In this document: piece after piece, positions 43,220 to 51,831 of the stretch
How positions within the stretch are numbered: the first letter of the stretch is position 1
How the letters are laid out: every line of letters starts with the position of its first letter
From: Streptomyces olivochromogenes
GTDB lineage: Bacteria; Actinomycetota; Actinomycetes; Streptomycetales; Streptomycetaceae
Direction of reading: 5' to 3'
Assembly (NCBI RefSeq): GCF_001514115.1
Contig: NZ_KQ948487.1
Coordinates: forward strand, 1 to 64,000
DNA: 64,000 nucleotides
Made by a program: the position numbers and the translations under genes
Notes under the pieces: model-generated
The model's database searches: none
What the model saw: the letters and a program-made list of their open reading frames with translations, nothing else
Told to the model about the DNA's origin: nothing

Positions 43220-43579
43220 GGCGGCCGGGCGGCCGGGCGGGGAACTCTGGGAAGGCTTCGAGCGGGCCGCCGCCGCGTTCCCTGGCGTCCGCAAACCGGC
43301 GCTCCACGCCCTGTTCGACCGGACCAGCGATGGATGCGCCTACCGCGCTGAGTTGTCCGCGTTCGTCGACGAGCCGCCGCTGTCGCCGGACCCCGTCCCG
43401 CGCGACGAACTCGACCTGCCTGGCGCCTGGTTCGAGACGATCCGCAGGAACCTGTCGGCGGTCGCGTCCCCCCTCCGACCGCATCGCCGTGCGCCAGGAG
43501 TGGATCTCGCGCCGTCCCCGAGTACACCGGTGAGGTGGGGGACATGGAACGGCCTTCGCGGGACTCATCAGGTAGGTGA
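43220..43579 (+). pseudogene. phosphotransferase (APH-like) remnant with frameshifts
   Basis: Three consecutive pieces in different frames read WFETIRRNLSAVAS, then SDRIAVRQEWISR, then AVPEYTGEV before a stop. Together they resemble the region before the HGDLHWGN catalytic loop of Streptomyces phosphotransferases (IRRxLxAVxxxPTDRxAVRQExIxRxVPExxG). The kinase loop itself is missing. Two one-base shifts in about 80 bases mark it as dead. Confidence 0.45.
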
Positions 43580-43599
43580 AGACCAGGGGAGGGTGTGAT

Positions 43600-43850
43600 G
43601 GCCGTCGCTGTCAGTGTGCTCGAGGCGGCGGGCCAGATCTGGACCAGGTACCGCTCGACGCCCTCCGGCACGGCCTCCCATGTCAGGCGTGCCACCTCGC
43701 GGCGGCCCTCGCAGTACACCAGTGCCTGCCACATGTCGTCCGTATCGGACAGGTGTACATGGGCGTCCATGGGCCCGGCTGCGACACTCCACAGCGCCAG
43801 TTCACCTGAGGGGGAGTGGAGCTGGGCTTCCGACTTTTCCTCCCAGTCGC
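43600..43850 (-). CDS. possible small hypothetical protein or fragment
   Basis: The minus strand reads GELALWSVAAGPMDAHVHLS, then DDMWQALVYCEGRREVARLT and PEGVERYLVQIWPA, which has normal protein character, unlike the frames around it. No start with a ribosome site and no family could be identified. The frame then drifts into low-complexity sequence. Confidence 0.25.
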
Positions 43851-44398
43851 CGTGGTCATCGGCGGCGGGTGGCTGCCCGTCCCGTACTTCTGTGTGGTCA
43901 TGGCGGCGGTGTGTGTGGCCGGCGCTCTTGACGTCCAGCCGGCCCTCATGGGCGGTCAGGAACGCACCGCCGGCCTCGCGGCCTTCCGGATACGCTGGGG
44001 GACCTGTGCGTCGTCGAGGTCCTGCAGAGCGAAACCGTAGAAGTCGAACTCCACATCAAGCTTCTGCTGCTGGATCAGCTCAGCCACCGCGACTCCCGAG
44101 CCCGATCACCTGACGCAACACCTACCAGTGATCGTATCGGGCGCGACGCCGCGCGGGACGCCGTTCGGGAGTCGGGCACCCGGGTGGGGGCGCGTGCGCG
44201 CGACTGCCGTAAGCACGCGGGGCGATCAGGGGTGGTTTCGTTCACGTTCAGCGGCAGTGTTGCCGATGGGTTTCATCAGCAGTTGGCGATCAGCGCGCTG
44301 GCAGATGCTCACGAGAATTGACGGCAGCGTCGTCGGCTCTCCCCGGGGTGGGACACGCCTGAGGGGCCAGCACCATGTGCCGGCCCCTCAGGTTTCAG
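43851..44398. other. intergenic stretch upstream of the tRNA gene's end
   Basis: No complete gene seen. Remnant-like frames only. Confidence 0.3.
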
Positions 44399-44472
44399 TA
44401 GCGGGGACAGGATTTGAACCTGCGACCTCTGGGTTATGAGCCCAGCGAGCTACCGAGCTGCTCCACCCCGCG
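44399..44472 (-). tRNA. initiator tRNA-fMet (CAT)
   Basis: A 74-nt cloverleaf beginning CGCGGGGTGGAGCAGCTCGG on the minus strand, with anticodon stem-loop CTGGGCTCATAACCCAG and T-arm GGTTCAAATCC. The three consecutive G:C pairs in the anticodon stem and the unpaired position 1:72 (C and T) are the marks of an initiator tRNA. The CCA end is not encoded. It is the only RNA gene seen in the window and sits among integrase remnants, so it may have been an attachment site. Confidence 0.93.
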
Positions 44473-44590
44473 TCGGTTCCTCCACCCTACGCCAATTATC
44501 CCGGCCTGGAGACCATCATCGCCTGCCTGCCGCGAGGGGTATCGGCAGTCGCGGCTGCCACTTCCTCCGGCCCCTCACTCGCGCCAGGCC

Positions 44591-45066
44591 GTGAATCCGT
44601 CCGTTACCGAGAGTGCGCTGTCGGTGCTGGAGGCGCTGCGCGAGCGCGGGCAGGAGCGGCCGGGCACGGCTGGACGCTGGGCACGGAGCTCCTCCCGGCG
44701 CACCAGCAGCAGGTGAACGCCCTGGAGAGCCAGGGCCTGGTGGAGCTTGCCTGCCGGGAGGACCGCGCGGAGCTGTCGGCGCTGGAGGGTTGGCCCGTGC
44801 GGTGGGCGGCCCGTCTGACGCCGTATGGCCACGACACCCTTGCCTACGCCGAGTCCCGTCCCCGGCCCGAGTCCACGTCCGGTGAGGCGGACCCGGAACG
44901 GCAGCTGGTGAAACTGATTCCCTGGCAGATGGCGGCACTGCGCGTGTTCGTCGGCCTCACTGGCCGGCTCTGGGTGCCGCCGGTTGCGGGTCTGGCCGAG
45001 CAGGTCCGTACGACCTCGTGCGGCCACGGGATCAAGCGGTGGCAGCTGCATCTGAGCTGCGTCTGA
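44591..45066 (+). pseudogene. hypothetical protein, frameshifted near its N-terminus
   Basis: The first about 20 codons (VTESALSVLEALRERGQE) and the continuation GHGWTLGTELLPAHQQQVNA, LESQGLVELACREDRAEL and WAARLTPYGHDTLAYAESRP lie in different frames but read as one protein. The content looks like a small winged-helix-type protein (a helix, a recognition-like QQQVNALESQGLVEL, then a wing with LTPYGHDTLAY). The end after RTTSCGHGIKRW overlaps an integrase fragment on the other strand. I do not recognise the family. Confidence 0.4.
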
Positions 45067-45069
45067 TCG

Positions 45070-45533
45070 GCGTCGCGGACCTCGGTCATGACCGGGGCCA
45101 GGTGCTTGTGGGAGCGGGTGGGCATCCAGGCCAGGTCGGGACGGATGACATCGCCGCAGACCAGCATCAGCAGCCCGGAGGTCAAGTCCACGCGCTCATA
45201 CGACGGCGACGGCCCACCCTGGCGCAAGAAGCGCAGCGGGAGATCTGTCCAGTCCGCGCCGGGGATCTCCTCGACGCGGCTGGTCTTCCAATGCTGCTGC
45301 CAGGTCTCCCCTGGGAGGCTGGACAGCCGGCGCCGAAGTTTTGCGACTCCGCGCCGTCGCCCGGCCCGGGTGGCGCTGGCCGCTGGCAAGAACGATGGCG
45401 GCGTAAGCCGCCGCAGCACCTCATCCGCCGACTGCGCTGCCACCGGCCACCGGCCACCGCGCCTCCGCGGCGCGGGGCGGGAACCGTTCCCGCAGTACGT
45501 TGTTCCGTGCCCGGGCCTGTTCGGCTGGTGCAT
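45070..45533 (-). pseudogene. N-terminal fragment of a site-specific integrase
   Basis: Reads VLRRLTPPSFLPAASATRAG, RRRGVAKLRRRLSSLPGETW, QQHWKTS, then LTSGLLMLVCGDVIRPDLAW and KHLAPVMTEVRD. This is the start of a large Streptomyces mobile-element integrase (typically RRRGxxKLLxWLxxxPGxTWQQRW and GLLxLICGDVIRPSLxWL). It breaks off before the catalytic domain. Confidence 0.65.
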
Positions 45534-45759
45534 GCGCGGTCTGCAGTTGTCGGCGCGTCGAGTGCCTTGTGGTGATGGTCATGAAGACCGCCCGAAGAGC
45601 ACGTCCATGGCTTCCGGGTCGTAGCCGGGTGCCGGAGGCGGCGGCATCGGCTCGGCATGCCGGCCTGTCGGCCTTCCGCGAAGTCGCCGGTCGCACGGTC
45701 ACCGCGGCCGAGCGGCCAAGGGCCTGAACCGGGGCGAAGCGAAGTCCAGAGAACACGTC

Positions 45760-45986
45760 CGCGCACCGCTGCTCCAGCAGGTCCTGGCCGAGCTGAAGTG
45801 GGCGAAGAAGCTCAGCGACGAGGACCGGCGTGGTCTGACCGCGCTGTTCTGGTCCAATGTCAACCCGTACGGCACCATCCGCCTGGACATGGACATGGAC
45901 AAGCGCCTCGGCCTGGGGCTCACGGCGCCCCGCCCCCCGGCACTTGGGCAGACACCGCCGACCGATCGGACACGGAGACACACTGA
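45760..45986 (+). pseudogene. C-terminal fragment of a Tn3-family transposase
   Basis: The last about 60 residues read VLAELKWAKKLSDEDRRGLT, ALFWSNVNPYGTIRLDMD and LGLGLTAPRPP. This matches the conserved end of actinobacterial Tn3 transposases (SDEDRRxLxPLFWxxVNPYGxFxLDM). The DDE core is absent. Confidence 0.7.
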
Positions 45987-46074
45987 AGTACTCCTGGTCC
46001 CCAGATGAACAAGGCAGCGTGGTGGGTGCTCGATCCGATGCGTGCGCATGCCGCACGCGACCGCGCCGCGGGCG

Positions 46075-46656
46075 TCACCGTCTCGGTCCCGCGACGGCGT
46101 AGGCCGCGGTGCCGGTAACCGCGAGGACCACGGCCGTCCAGGTGCCCGCTGCCGTGCCGGGCGGCAGCAACATCCAGTTCGCCACCTGCATCGGCGCACT
46201 CGTCGGGGGCGGGGCAAAGAAGGAGAACGAGAGCCAGGCGAACGGCGGCGTCCAGGCGTACAGGGCGCCCGAGAGCGCCGCGCCCAGGGCGACCAGTCCC
46301 ATCAGGCCCGCACTGTCCCGGACGACGAACGCGGTGGTGGCCATGGACTCGCCCATCGCCTGCACGGCCAGCAGCACCGCGCCGACGACCACCCCGCAGA
46401 GCAGCACATGTGCCGCTCTGCGGGGCACCCAGCGGATCGCGGCCGTCCGGTCCAGCGCGAGGTCCTGCCCGCTGAGCCCGATTGAAGCTGCCATAGCCCC
46501 CGTAGCGAGGACGAGCACGGGCAGCCGCGGATCACCGGGCCCCGGCCCCCCGCTGCCGTTCCGGGCGAGTGCCCACACCGCCACCACGCTGATCACCACC
46601 GCGGCGAGCGACGCGGGTACCTGCCGTGAGCGCGCGTACAGCGTCAGCCATCTCAC
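46075..46656 (-). CDS. ABC-type membrane permease subunit 2
   Basis: A 193-residue integral membrane protein with about five to six helices (ASLAAVVISVVAVWALA, LPVLVLATGAMAASIGLSG, AAHVLLCGVVVGAVLLAVQ, AGLMGLVALGAALSGALYAW). It has no ATPase motifs. Its GTG start overlaps the stop of the preceding larger permease gene (GTGA), and it ends the sigma-factor operon. It probably forms the channel of an ABC transporter with that protein and the ATPase two genes up. The substrate is unknown. Confidence 0.75.
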   Translation of the reverse strand: MRWLTLYARSRQVPASLAAVVISVVAVWALARNGSGGPGPGDPRLPVLVLATGAMAASIGLSGQDLALDRTAAIRWVPRRAAHVLLCGVVVGAVLLAVQAMGESMATTAFVVRDSAGLMGLVALGAALSGALYAWTPPFAWLSFSFFAPPPTSAPMQVANWMLLPPGTAAGTWTAVVLAVTGTAAYAVAGPRR

Positions 46657-48047
46657 CGGGACGCACCGCCTTTCAGCGCGTCGAACGGGTCGCCCTTGCA
46701 GGAGAACGCGGCGGCGCGCATCGCGTTGATCCGCGAGAGCTGCTCGGCCCGCGGCAGTGCCTTGAGTTCCTTCCACACCGGGCGGGTCTCGGCGTCGACC
46801 TCGCGGCGCAGACTTGCCGGTGTGCCAGGAAGCGGCCTGAGGTCCCCGAGGACCCAGCCCGCCGCGACGGTCTGCGCGAACAGATCTCCCCCGAAGCTGC
46901 TCCAGCCGACGGGGGTGCAGCCTGGCACCATGCCTTTGGCGATCAGGGCCCAGGTCAGCTGCTCGCCCTTCGCAGCGGCGATGATGTCGTCGTCGAAGTC
47001 GAAGAGCACCGTCTTGCGGGACCACTGCGGCGTGGAGCCTTGCGGCAGCACGGCGGTGTTCTCCCGGACCGAGACCGGCGCCTGGCTGCCCAGGGCGCCA
47101 TGCAGCAGGCGCAGCGCCTTCTTACCCGGACCCGCGAGGTCGGCGAGTCGCGCCTGCTGCGTCTTCGTCACGCACACCGGGCCGTCGCACACCAGCTCAG
47201 CGGCGGCCTTGTCGACGACATACATCCGGCGCGGGTCGGAGGGAAGGACGAGCAGAGCGATCACCGCGCCCGCCAGGACGGGCGTCAGGGACAGCAGCCG
47301 GGTGCGCGGGGTCGCGGCGACCAGCAGCGCGAAGCCGGTCGCGGCCATGGCGAGCAGCCAGATCGTCTGCCCGACGTGCACGGAGGCGGAGAGCGTGACG
47401 AGTGCATCGCGCACCTCCTGCACCGCCGGTGACAGCAGGGAGATCCGGTTCGGCTCCGTGCCCGGGAGCCCCGTCGCCGTGGCGGTCTCCGTCCGGCCCA
47501 ACGACATCTGCATGAGGGCCGTGAACACGAAGGCGCCCATGGCCAGCGCGGGCGGTGTGAGCACGGACGGCAGAGCCCGCCCGGCCCCCATGCCCAGCAC
47601 GGCCCCCGCGACGAGAGAGAGGGCCCCTACCAGCGAGATCGGCAGCCACCCCAGGTGCGTGTACTCGGTGTTGGCGACCACCTGGACCGCGCCCACGAGG
47701 ACGAGGAGCGCAAAGGCCGAGGCCAGCGTGATCGCCGTCGCGCCCGCCAGTGTGGCCGCGCGGTGCCGGGCGGGCCGCGGCGTGCTCGTCAGCAGTTCGG
47801 ACATCTTCGAGCGGTGGTCGCGCAGGCCCTGCAGCGCCCCGAGTCCTACGGCGAGCGGCCACAGGTAGAACAGCAGGGAGCGGGTCCACAGGGCCATGGA
47901 CGTCCACTGGGCCGTCCACGCCGTGGTGCCCGTCCACCACGATCCGGGAATCAGGTACAGGAACGCCAACGCCGGCGTCAGGATCACGGCGCCGGCCCAC
48001 GGGGCGACGGAGCGCTTCAGCTCGATACGCAGGACGCGGACGTTCAC
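46653..48047 (-). CDS. ABC-type membrane permease subunit 1 with extracytoplasmic domain
   Basis: A 464-residue membrane protein. The first about 260 residues contain six or so helices (for example FLYLIPGSWW, LLFYLWPLAVGLGALQGL with DHRSKMSELLTSTPRPARHR as the coupling-type cytoplasmic loop). The C-terminal 200 residues are hydrophilic, probably extracytoplasmic, and hold three cysteines (VCDGPVCVT, CTPVGWSS). ABC-2-type permeases often show the GLRDHRS...LLxTxPxPR loop. Start is GTG overlapping the ATPase stop (GTGA), with GGAAGGGG just upstream; a TTG one codon earlier is equally possible. Confidence 0.78.
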   Translation of the reverse strand: MNVRVLRIELKRSVAPWAGAVILTPALAFLYLIPGSWWTGTTAWTAQWTSMALWTRSLLFYLWPLAVGLGALQGLRDHRSKMSELLTSTPRPARHRAATLAGATAITLASAFALLVLVGAVQVVANTEYTHLGWLPISLVGALSLVAGAVLGMGAGRALPSVLTPPALAMGAFVFTALMQMSLGRTETATATGLPGTEPNRISLLSPAVQEVRDALVTLSASVHVGQTIWLLAMAATGFALLVAATPRTRLLSLTPVLAGAVIALLVLPSDPRRMYVVDKAAAELVCDGPVCVTKTQQARLADLAGPGKKALRLLHGALGSQAPVSVRENTAVLPQGSTPQWSRKTVLFDFDDDIIAAAKGEQLTWALIAKGMVPGCTPVGWSSFGGDLFAQTVAAGWVLGDLRPLPGTPASLRREVDAETRPVWKELKALPRAEQLSRINAMRAAAFSCKGDPFDALKGGASR

Positions 48048-48853
48048 CAAGTGCCCCTTCCCTGCTCGGGGTTGAGCAGCAGCGCCGAGTAGCCGCGCTC
48101 CAGCGGGCTGTCACCCACGTGCTCGGGGCCGCCCACCGAGGCCAGCTCGTCCGGAGGGCCCTGGAAGACCAGCCGCCCCTCGGCGAAGACCACCACGTCG
48201 GTGCACGCGGCGGCGACGTCCTCGACGAGATGGGTCGAGACGAGCACGCAGGTGTCCGTACCCAACTCCTGCAGCAGCTCACGGAAGCGCAGCCGCTGCG
48301 CCGGGTCCAGGCCGACCGTCGGCTCGTCCAGCAGCAGGATCGTCGGGTCGTTGACGATGGCCTGGGCGATGCCGACCCTGCGTACCATGCCGCCCGAGAG
48401 GGTTTTCATCTTGTCGTCGGCGCGGTCCGCCAGACCGACTCTCTCCACGGCGCGCTGCACGGCGGCGGGGATGTCCGCCTTGGGCACCTCCTTCAGCCAC
48501 GCCATGTACTCGACGAACTCGCGCACCGTGAAGCGCTTGTAGTAGCCGAACTCCTGCGGCAGGTAGCCGATCCGGCGGCGCAGCGCCCGGTGCTCGCCCA
48601 TGCCGCCCGTGGACTCGCCGAGGATCTCCAGAGTGCCCTCGGTGGGGCGCAGTACGGTGGCCAGCGTCCGGATGAGAGTGGTCTTGCCCGCCCCGTTGGG
48701 GCCGAGGAGGCCGTGTACGCCGGTGCCCAGCGACAGGTCGAGGCCGTCGACGGCCATCCGTTTCCGGCCGACCCTGACCTTCAGCCCGGTCGCCTGGATC
48801 TCCCAGGCGTAGGCCGTCGGCGCGATGTCGGCCGCACTCACCGCGGACGTCAT
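48044..48853 (-). CDS. ABC transporter ATP-binding protein
   Basis: A 269-residue ATPase with Walker A LLGPNGAGKTTLIRTL, Q-loop YLPQEFGYY, signature KTLSGGMVRRVGIAQA, Walker B ILLLDEPTVGLDP and H-loop VSTHLVEDV. The LPQEFGYYKRFTVREFVEYM region is typical of ABC-2 exporter ATPases. I favour the ATG preceded by AAAGGA at seven bases. Another ATG eight codons upstream overlaps the anti-sigma stop as ATGA. It drives the two permeases downstream. Confidence 0.93.
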   Translation of the reverse strand: MTSAVSAADIAPTAYAWEIQATGLKVRVGRKRMAVDGLDLSLGTGVHGLLGPNGAGKTTLIRTLATVLRPTEGTLEILGESTGGMGEHRALRRRIGYLPQEFGYYKRFTVREFVEYMAWLKEVPKADIPAAVQRAVERVGLADRADDKMKTLSGGMVRRVGIAQAIVNDPTILLLDEPTVGLDPAQRLRFRELLQELGTDTCVLVSTHLVEDVAAACTDVVVFAEGRLVFQGPPDELASVGGPEHVGDSPLERGYSALLLNPEQGRGTW

Positions 48854-48873
48854 GTGGTGTTCCTTTCCGATCG

Positions 48874-49692
48874 TCATCGATGGGCTCCCAATACGGAGTA
48901 CGCGCCCCTGCGGGCGATCACGACAGCGGTACCGAGCGCGAGGACCAGTCCCCACACAGGCAGGCTGCCCGTCTGCAGGGCGAAGGTCGTACGGCTGGTG
49001 GCCAGGGTCGGCGCCACGACCGCGGCGGCCCACACGGCCGCCAGCGCGACAGCGGCCCGGGTCACACCGACGACGCCGCCGAGCGCCAGGGTCGTCGAGG
49101 TGAAGGCCAGACAGGGCAGCAGCCACTGCGCGGCCGTCACACCGGTCACCCATCCGGCCACCAGCAGCGCGGGGACGACCACGGCTAGCACGGACGCGGT
49201 GCGCCGCAGCACCAGATAGAGCCCGGCCCTGGGCACCGAGGCCGTCAGCTCGTACGCCGGGTCCAGGCCGCGCGACCACGACGCCGCGACGCCGAGGACG
49301 GGCAGGATCGGGGCGAGCAGCAGCACCAGCGACACCTCGCCGGAGCCCGTGTCGACCAGGTCGAGCAGCAGCGCGAGCAGTGTCACGCTCACGACCATGG
49401 CCAGCCACGGCACCATCGTGGGCGTCATCCACCTCGACAGCCGCGCCGACCACCGTCGTTGGCGCGGCATCGTGGCGGAGGCTGCCAGCTGGGGTTCGAG
49501 GTCGGACCACACGGTGCCGACCAGCGCCGCCACGGCGGGCGCCTCGGCAGTGACGGCGGCCGAGAGCCGGTCACGACACCCCTCGCACGCCTCCAGATGG
49601 GCCTCCAGGGCCCATACCTCGTCGGCGGCGAAATCCGTGTCGCCGCGTGCGTAACCGTCGATGATCCGCATCGACGCGTGTTCCACGCTCAT
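48874..49692 (-). CDS. zinc-finger anti-sigma factor with membrane domain
   Basis: A 272-residue protein. The N-terminal 45 residues hold the ZAS/zf-HC2 motif H-x3-C-x2-C (His32, Cys36, Cys39 in AHLEACEGCRDR). About six transmembrane segments follow (WLAMVVSVTLLALLLDLV, SLVLLLAPILPVLGVAAS, VLAVVVPALLVAGWV and others). The ATG overlaps the ECF sigma stop (ATGA). It should bind and hold the sigma factor at the membrane and release it on an envelope signal. The multi-helix membrane part, unusual for single-helix anti-sigmas, may sense the signal itself or contact the transporter. Confidence 0.88.
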   Translation of the reverse strand: MSVEHASMRIIDGYARGDTDFAADEVWALEAHLEACEGCRDRLSAAVTAEAPAVAALVGTVWSDLEPQLAASATMPRQRRWSARLSRWMTPTMVPWLAMVVSVTLLALLLDLVDTGSGEVSLVLLLAPILPVLGVAASWSRGLDPAYELTASVPRAGLYLVLRRTASVLAVVVPALLVAGWVTGVTAAQWLLPCLAFTSTTLALGGVVGVTRAAVALAAVWAAAVVAPTLATSRTTFALQTGSLPVWGLVLALGTAVVIARRGAYSVLGAHR

Positions 49693-50249
49693 GCCAGCGC
49701 CTCCCGCATCGCGATTCGGGCCCGGCGGGCACGGGTCTTGACCGTGCCCTCGGGCAGTCCGAGCAGGACCGCGGTCTCCCGGACGGACAGCCCGTCGAGC
49801 ACCATGGCCTGCAATACCTGTCTGAGTTCCGGCGCGAGGCGCCGCAGCGCGTCGCCGACGTCGCCGCCTACGGTCGTCGCGAGTGCCTCCTCCTCGGCGG
49901 CGGGCGCCGCGTCGGGGAGCGCGGCGGCCGCCGGCGGCTCGGCGTGGTGGGCCCTGCGCCGGAAGGCGTCCACCAGGCGGCGTGCCGCGATCGTCCACAG
50001 CCATCCGGCGGCCGTCCCGCCCGTCGATGACCCCGCGAACGCGCCCGCCGCGCGCCACACCGCCAGATACGTCTCCTGCATGACCTCGGCGACGATCTGT
50101 TCGTCGGCGCAGCGACGGCGCAACCGCAACGCCATCCACGGCGCGGTGCGCCGGTACAACTCCTCGAACGCCGCGCGGTCACCCCTGGCCACCAGCTGGA
50201 CGAGACGCTCCTCGTCCAGCGCGCGCGGTGCCTTCCTGACTGATCTCAC
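49689..50249 (-). CDS. ECF RNA polymerase sigma factor
   Basis: A 186-residue sigma-70 family member. Region 2 (about 18-90) is RLVQLVARGDRAAFEELYRR with EVMQETYLAVWR. Region 4 (about 130-185) is ALRRLAPELRQVLQAMVLDG, LSVRETAVLLGLPEGTVKTR and ARRARIAMREAL. There is no C-terminal extension. I place the start at GTG (VRSVRKAPRAL) because an ECF-type promoter lies directly upstream and its -10 ends seven bases before that codon. The ATG 81 bases earlier would lie upstream of the promoter. It is first of a five-gene operon with its anti-sigma factor and ABC transporter. Confidence 0.9.
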   Translation of the reverse strand: MRSVRKAPRALDEERLVQLVARGDRAAFEELYRRTAPWMALRLRRRCADEQIVAEVMQETYLAVWRAAGAFAGSSTGGTAAGWLWTIAARRLVDAFRRRAHHAEPPAAAALPDAAPAAEEEALATTVGGDVGDALRRLAPELRQVLQAMVLDGLSVRETAVLLGLPEGTVKTRARRARIAMREALA

Positions 50250-50255
50250 ACCGGC

Positions 50256-50285
50256 TAGACGCCCGAGCCGGGCCGCAGGTTTTCC
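50256..50285 (-). promoter_or_regulatory. ECF-type autoregulated promoter
   Basis: On the minus strand GGAAAACC, a 16-base spacer, then CGTCTA, which matches the GGAAC/CGTC pattern of ECF promoters. The -10 ends seven bases before the sigma-factor GTG, so the transcript should be leaderless. Confidence 0.6.
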
Positions 50286-50309
50286 CCTCGACGTGATCCC
50301 CGCCACATG

Positions 50310-50849
50310 TGGGAAACCCGTGGGCTTCACTCATCGGTGTTTCACGAGTGGTCGCTCGTGAAACACCCCCATGGAACTGGGCTCGTGAGCGACGGTTTCA
50401 AGCGCGGGGGATCGTACGACTGCCCGATGTCCACCTGTGCCGCCCCGGCGGGCTCTCCGTGCCGGACCGGGAAGGGCACGGTGGCCATCCAGGACACACC
50501 ACCGGCCTCCGTCTCGTGCCCCAACTCGCCAAGGCGCTCAACGTGCCGACCCCGGCCGTACGCAGGCCGGGCTCGGCGTGGACCGAGCTGCCCCGCCCCG
50601 CGAGACCGACTACATCCACCGGTACTTCGAGCTCACCGCCCGCGTCATCGACGGCCTGGAGAAGGCGCTGGGCGGACTCGGCCTCCTCGACGACGCCCTC
50701 GCCCTCGACCTGCGCAAACCCCAGCACTACTTCCACCGCGTGTGGTCCACTGCCTTCCGCGCCGCCGACCTCGCCGACGCGGGCAGCGACGAGCCGGACG
50801 AATGCAGCGATACGTGCACAGCCGACGGCGACGACCTCGAACAGGAGGC
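50310..50849 (+). pseudogene. zinc-finger protein or recombinase remnants
   Basis: Near 50400-50540 the pieces YDCPMSTCAAPAGSPCRTGK and RLVPQLAKALNVPTP, in different frames, match the small zinc-binding unit found on Streptomyces resolvases and related proteins (CPxCxAPxGxxCRTxxGK, then RFxLVPxLAK). Further on, ETDYIHRYFELTARVIDGLE and LRKPQHYFHRVWSTAFRAAD looks protein-like but is unidentified. All parts are frameshifted. Confidence 0.4.
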
Positions 50850-51283
50850 TGAACGAACACCACCACCGTTCCCGAACCCCGCACCGCCGCGGCCCTGGCC
50901 GCCCGCCGCCGCAAGACCGAAGCCGCCCTTGCGTGCGTCCACCAGGCCATCGCCCGGCTCCGCCGCGAGACAGCCCAGGTCAGTGTCGCCGTCGTCGCCC
51001 GCCGGGCGTACGTCTCACGCACCTTCCTCTACGACGACGCCGAGGCCAGAACCGCGGTCACCACAGTGATGCCGCAGTCGGTCAGTTACGCGACTTGCCA
51101 GCTGAGTGGACCGAGGACGTCATCCAGCGAATCACCACCGAGAACACCACCCACGAACAGCGCGTCCGCCAACTCAACACCGACAACCGCACCCTTGACG
51201 AACGACTCAAGGCCGCCCGCTCCAACCTTCATTTTCAGGACCGGCGTATCGCCGATCTCGAGGGCCGCCTCACCGAAAACTGA
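50850..51283 (+). pseudogene. TnpC/DUF6262-like protein remnant
   Basis: Reads TAAALAARRRKTEAALACVH, QAIARLRRETAQVSVAVVAR and RAYVSRTFLYDDAEARTAVT in one frame. After a gap, RDLPAEWTEDVIQRITTENT and LDERLKAARSNLHFQDRRIA with a stop follow in another. Joined, this is a complete DUF6262 pattern (HTH then coiled coil), so one frameshift and an internal deletion have occurred. Confidence 0.6.
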
Positions 51284-51443
51284 CCACGACGTGACTTTGT
51301 CCGCCCGGCTGACCCCGCAGCCCGGCCACCGCCCCGCGGGCGGGCCATGGCACGGGCCCGCCCGGATGGCCTGGAAGCCGCACAGCGCCAGACACGCGAC
51401 TTCGCCCGAGGAAGGGAGGTGTTGGCTGCGTGGGCGGGATGGG

Positions 51444-51818
51444 TCAGGTAAGTCGCCGTCCCATCTTTGCTGACTTCCGGTTGTGTCCCTTCGTGTCCCA
51501 CCACTCTTCCAGATGGGCGTGGACGAGGTGCACGAGCTGCAGCAGTCGGTCGGGAGAGGGTGCGGGCGAGGTGAGCACATCCGTCCAGGACTTGTCGTCC
51601 CAGGGGAGGGTGACGACCCAACGTTCATCCGGGTGGTCTTGTCGGCCTACAGTCAGCCAGTACGTCAACGTCGCGCTGCGGTCCGGATGGTGCTCGACCG
51701 TCATTCTGACGACGTCGAACCGCAGTCCGTCAGCGGTGACGTACGAGCGGCTCAGGGCCTGCTCGGCTGGTGTCCGTTCCTCCACAGAGGGCAACCACCC
51801 TTTCACCTCGGCCCGCAC
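51444..51818 (-). CDS. hypothetical protein, possible immunity partner
   Basis: A 124-residue soluble, acidic protein (SYVTADGLRFDVVRMTVEHH, RWVVTLPWDDKSWTDVLTSP, LLQLVHLVHAHLEEWWDTKG). It has no signal peptide and no recognised family. It starts 13 bases after the stop of a secreted protein on the same strand, so they are co-transcribed. A small cytoplasmic protein directly behind an exported, toxin-like protein suggests immunity, but that is inference from arrangement. Confidence 0.55.
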   Translation of the reverse strand: MRAEVKGWLPSVEERTPAEQALSRSYVTADGLRFDVVRMTVEHHPDRSATLTYWLTVGRQDHPDERWVVTLPWDDKSWTDVLTSPAPSPDRLLQLVHLVHAHLEEWWDTKGHNRKSAKMGRRLT

Positions 51819-51831
51819 CCCAACACCGTGT

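Noticed and set aside
43060..46050. Considered as an intact integrative element bounded by the tRNA
   Set aside because: Only fragments of integrase, Tn3 transposase and kinase genes remain and no direct repeat of the tRNA end was seen.
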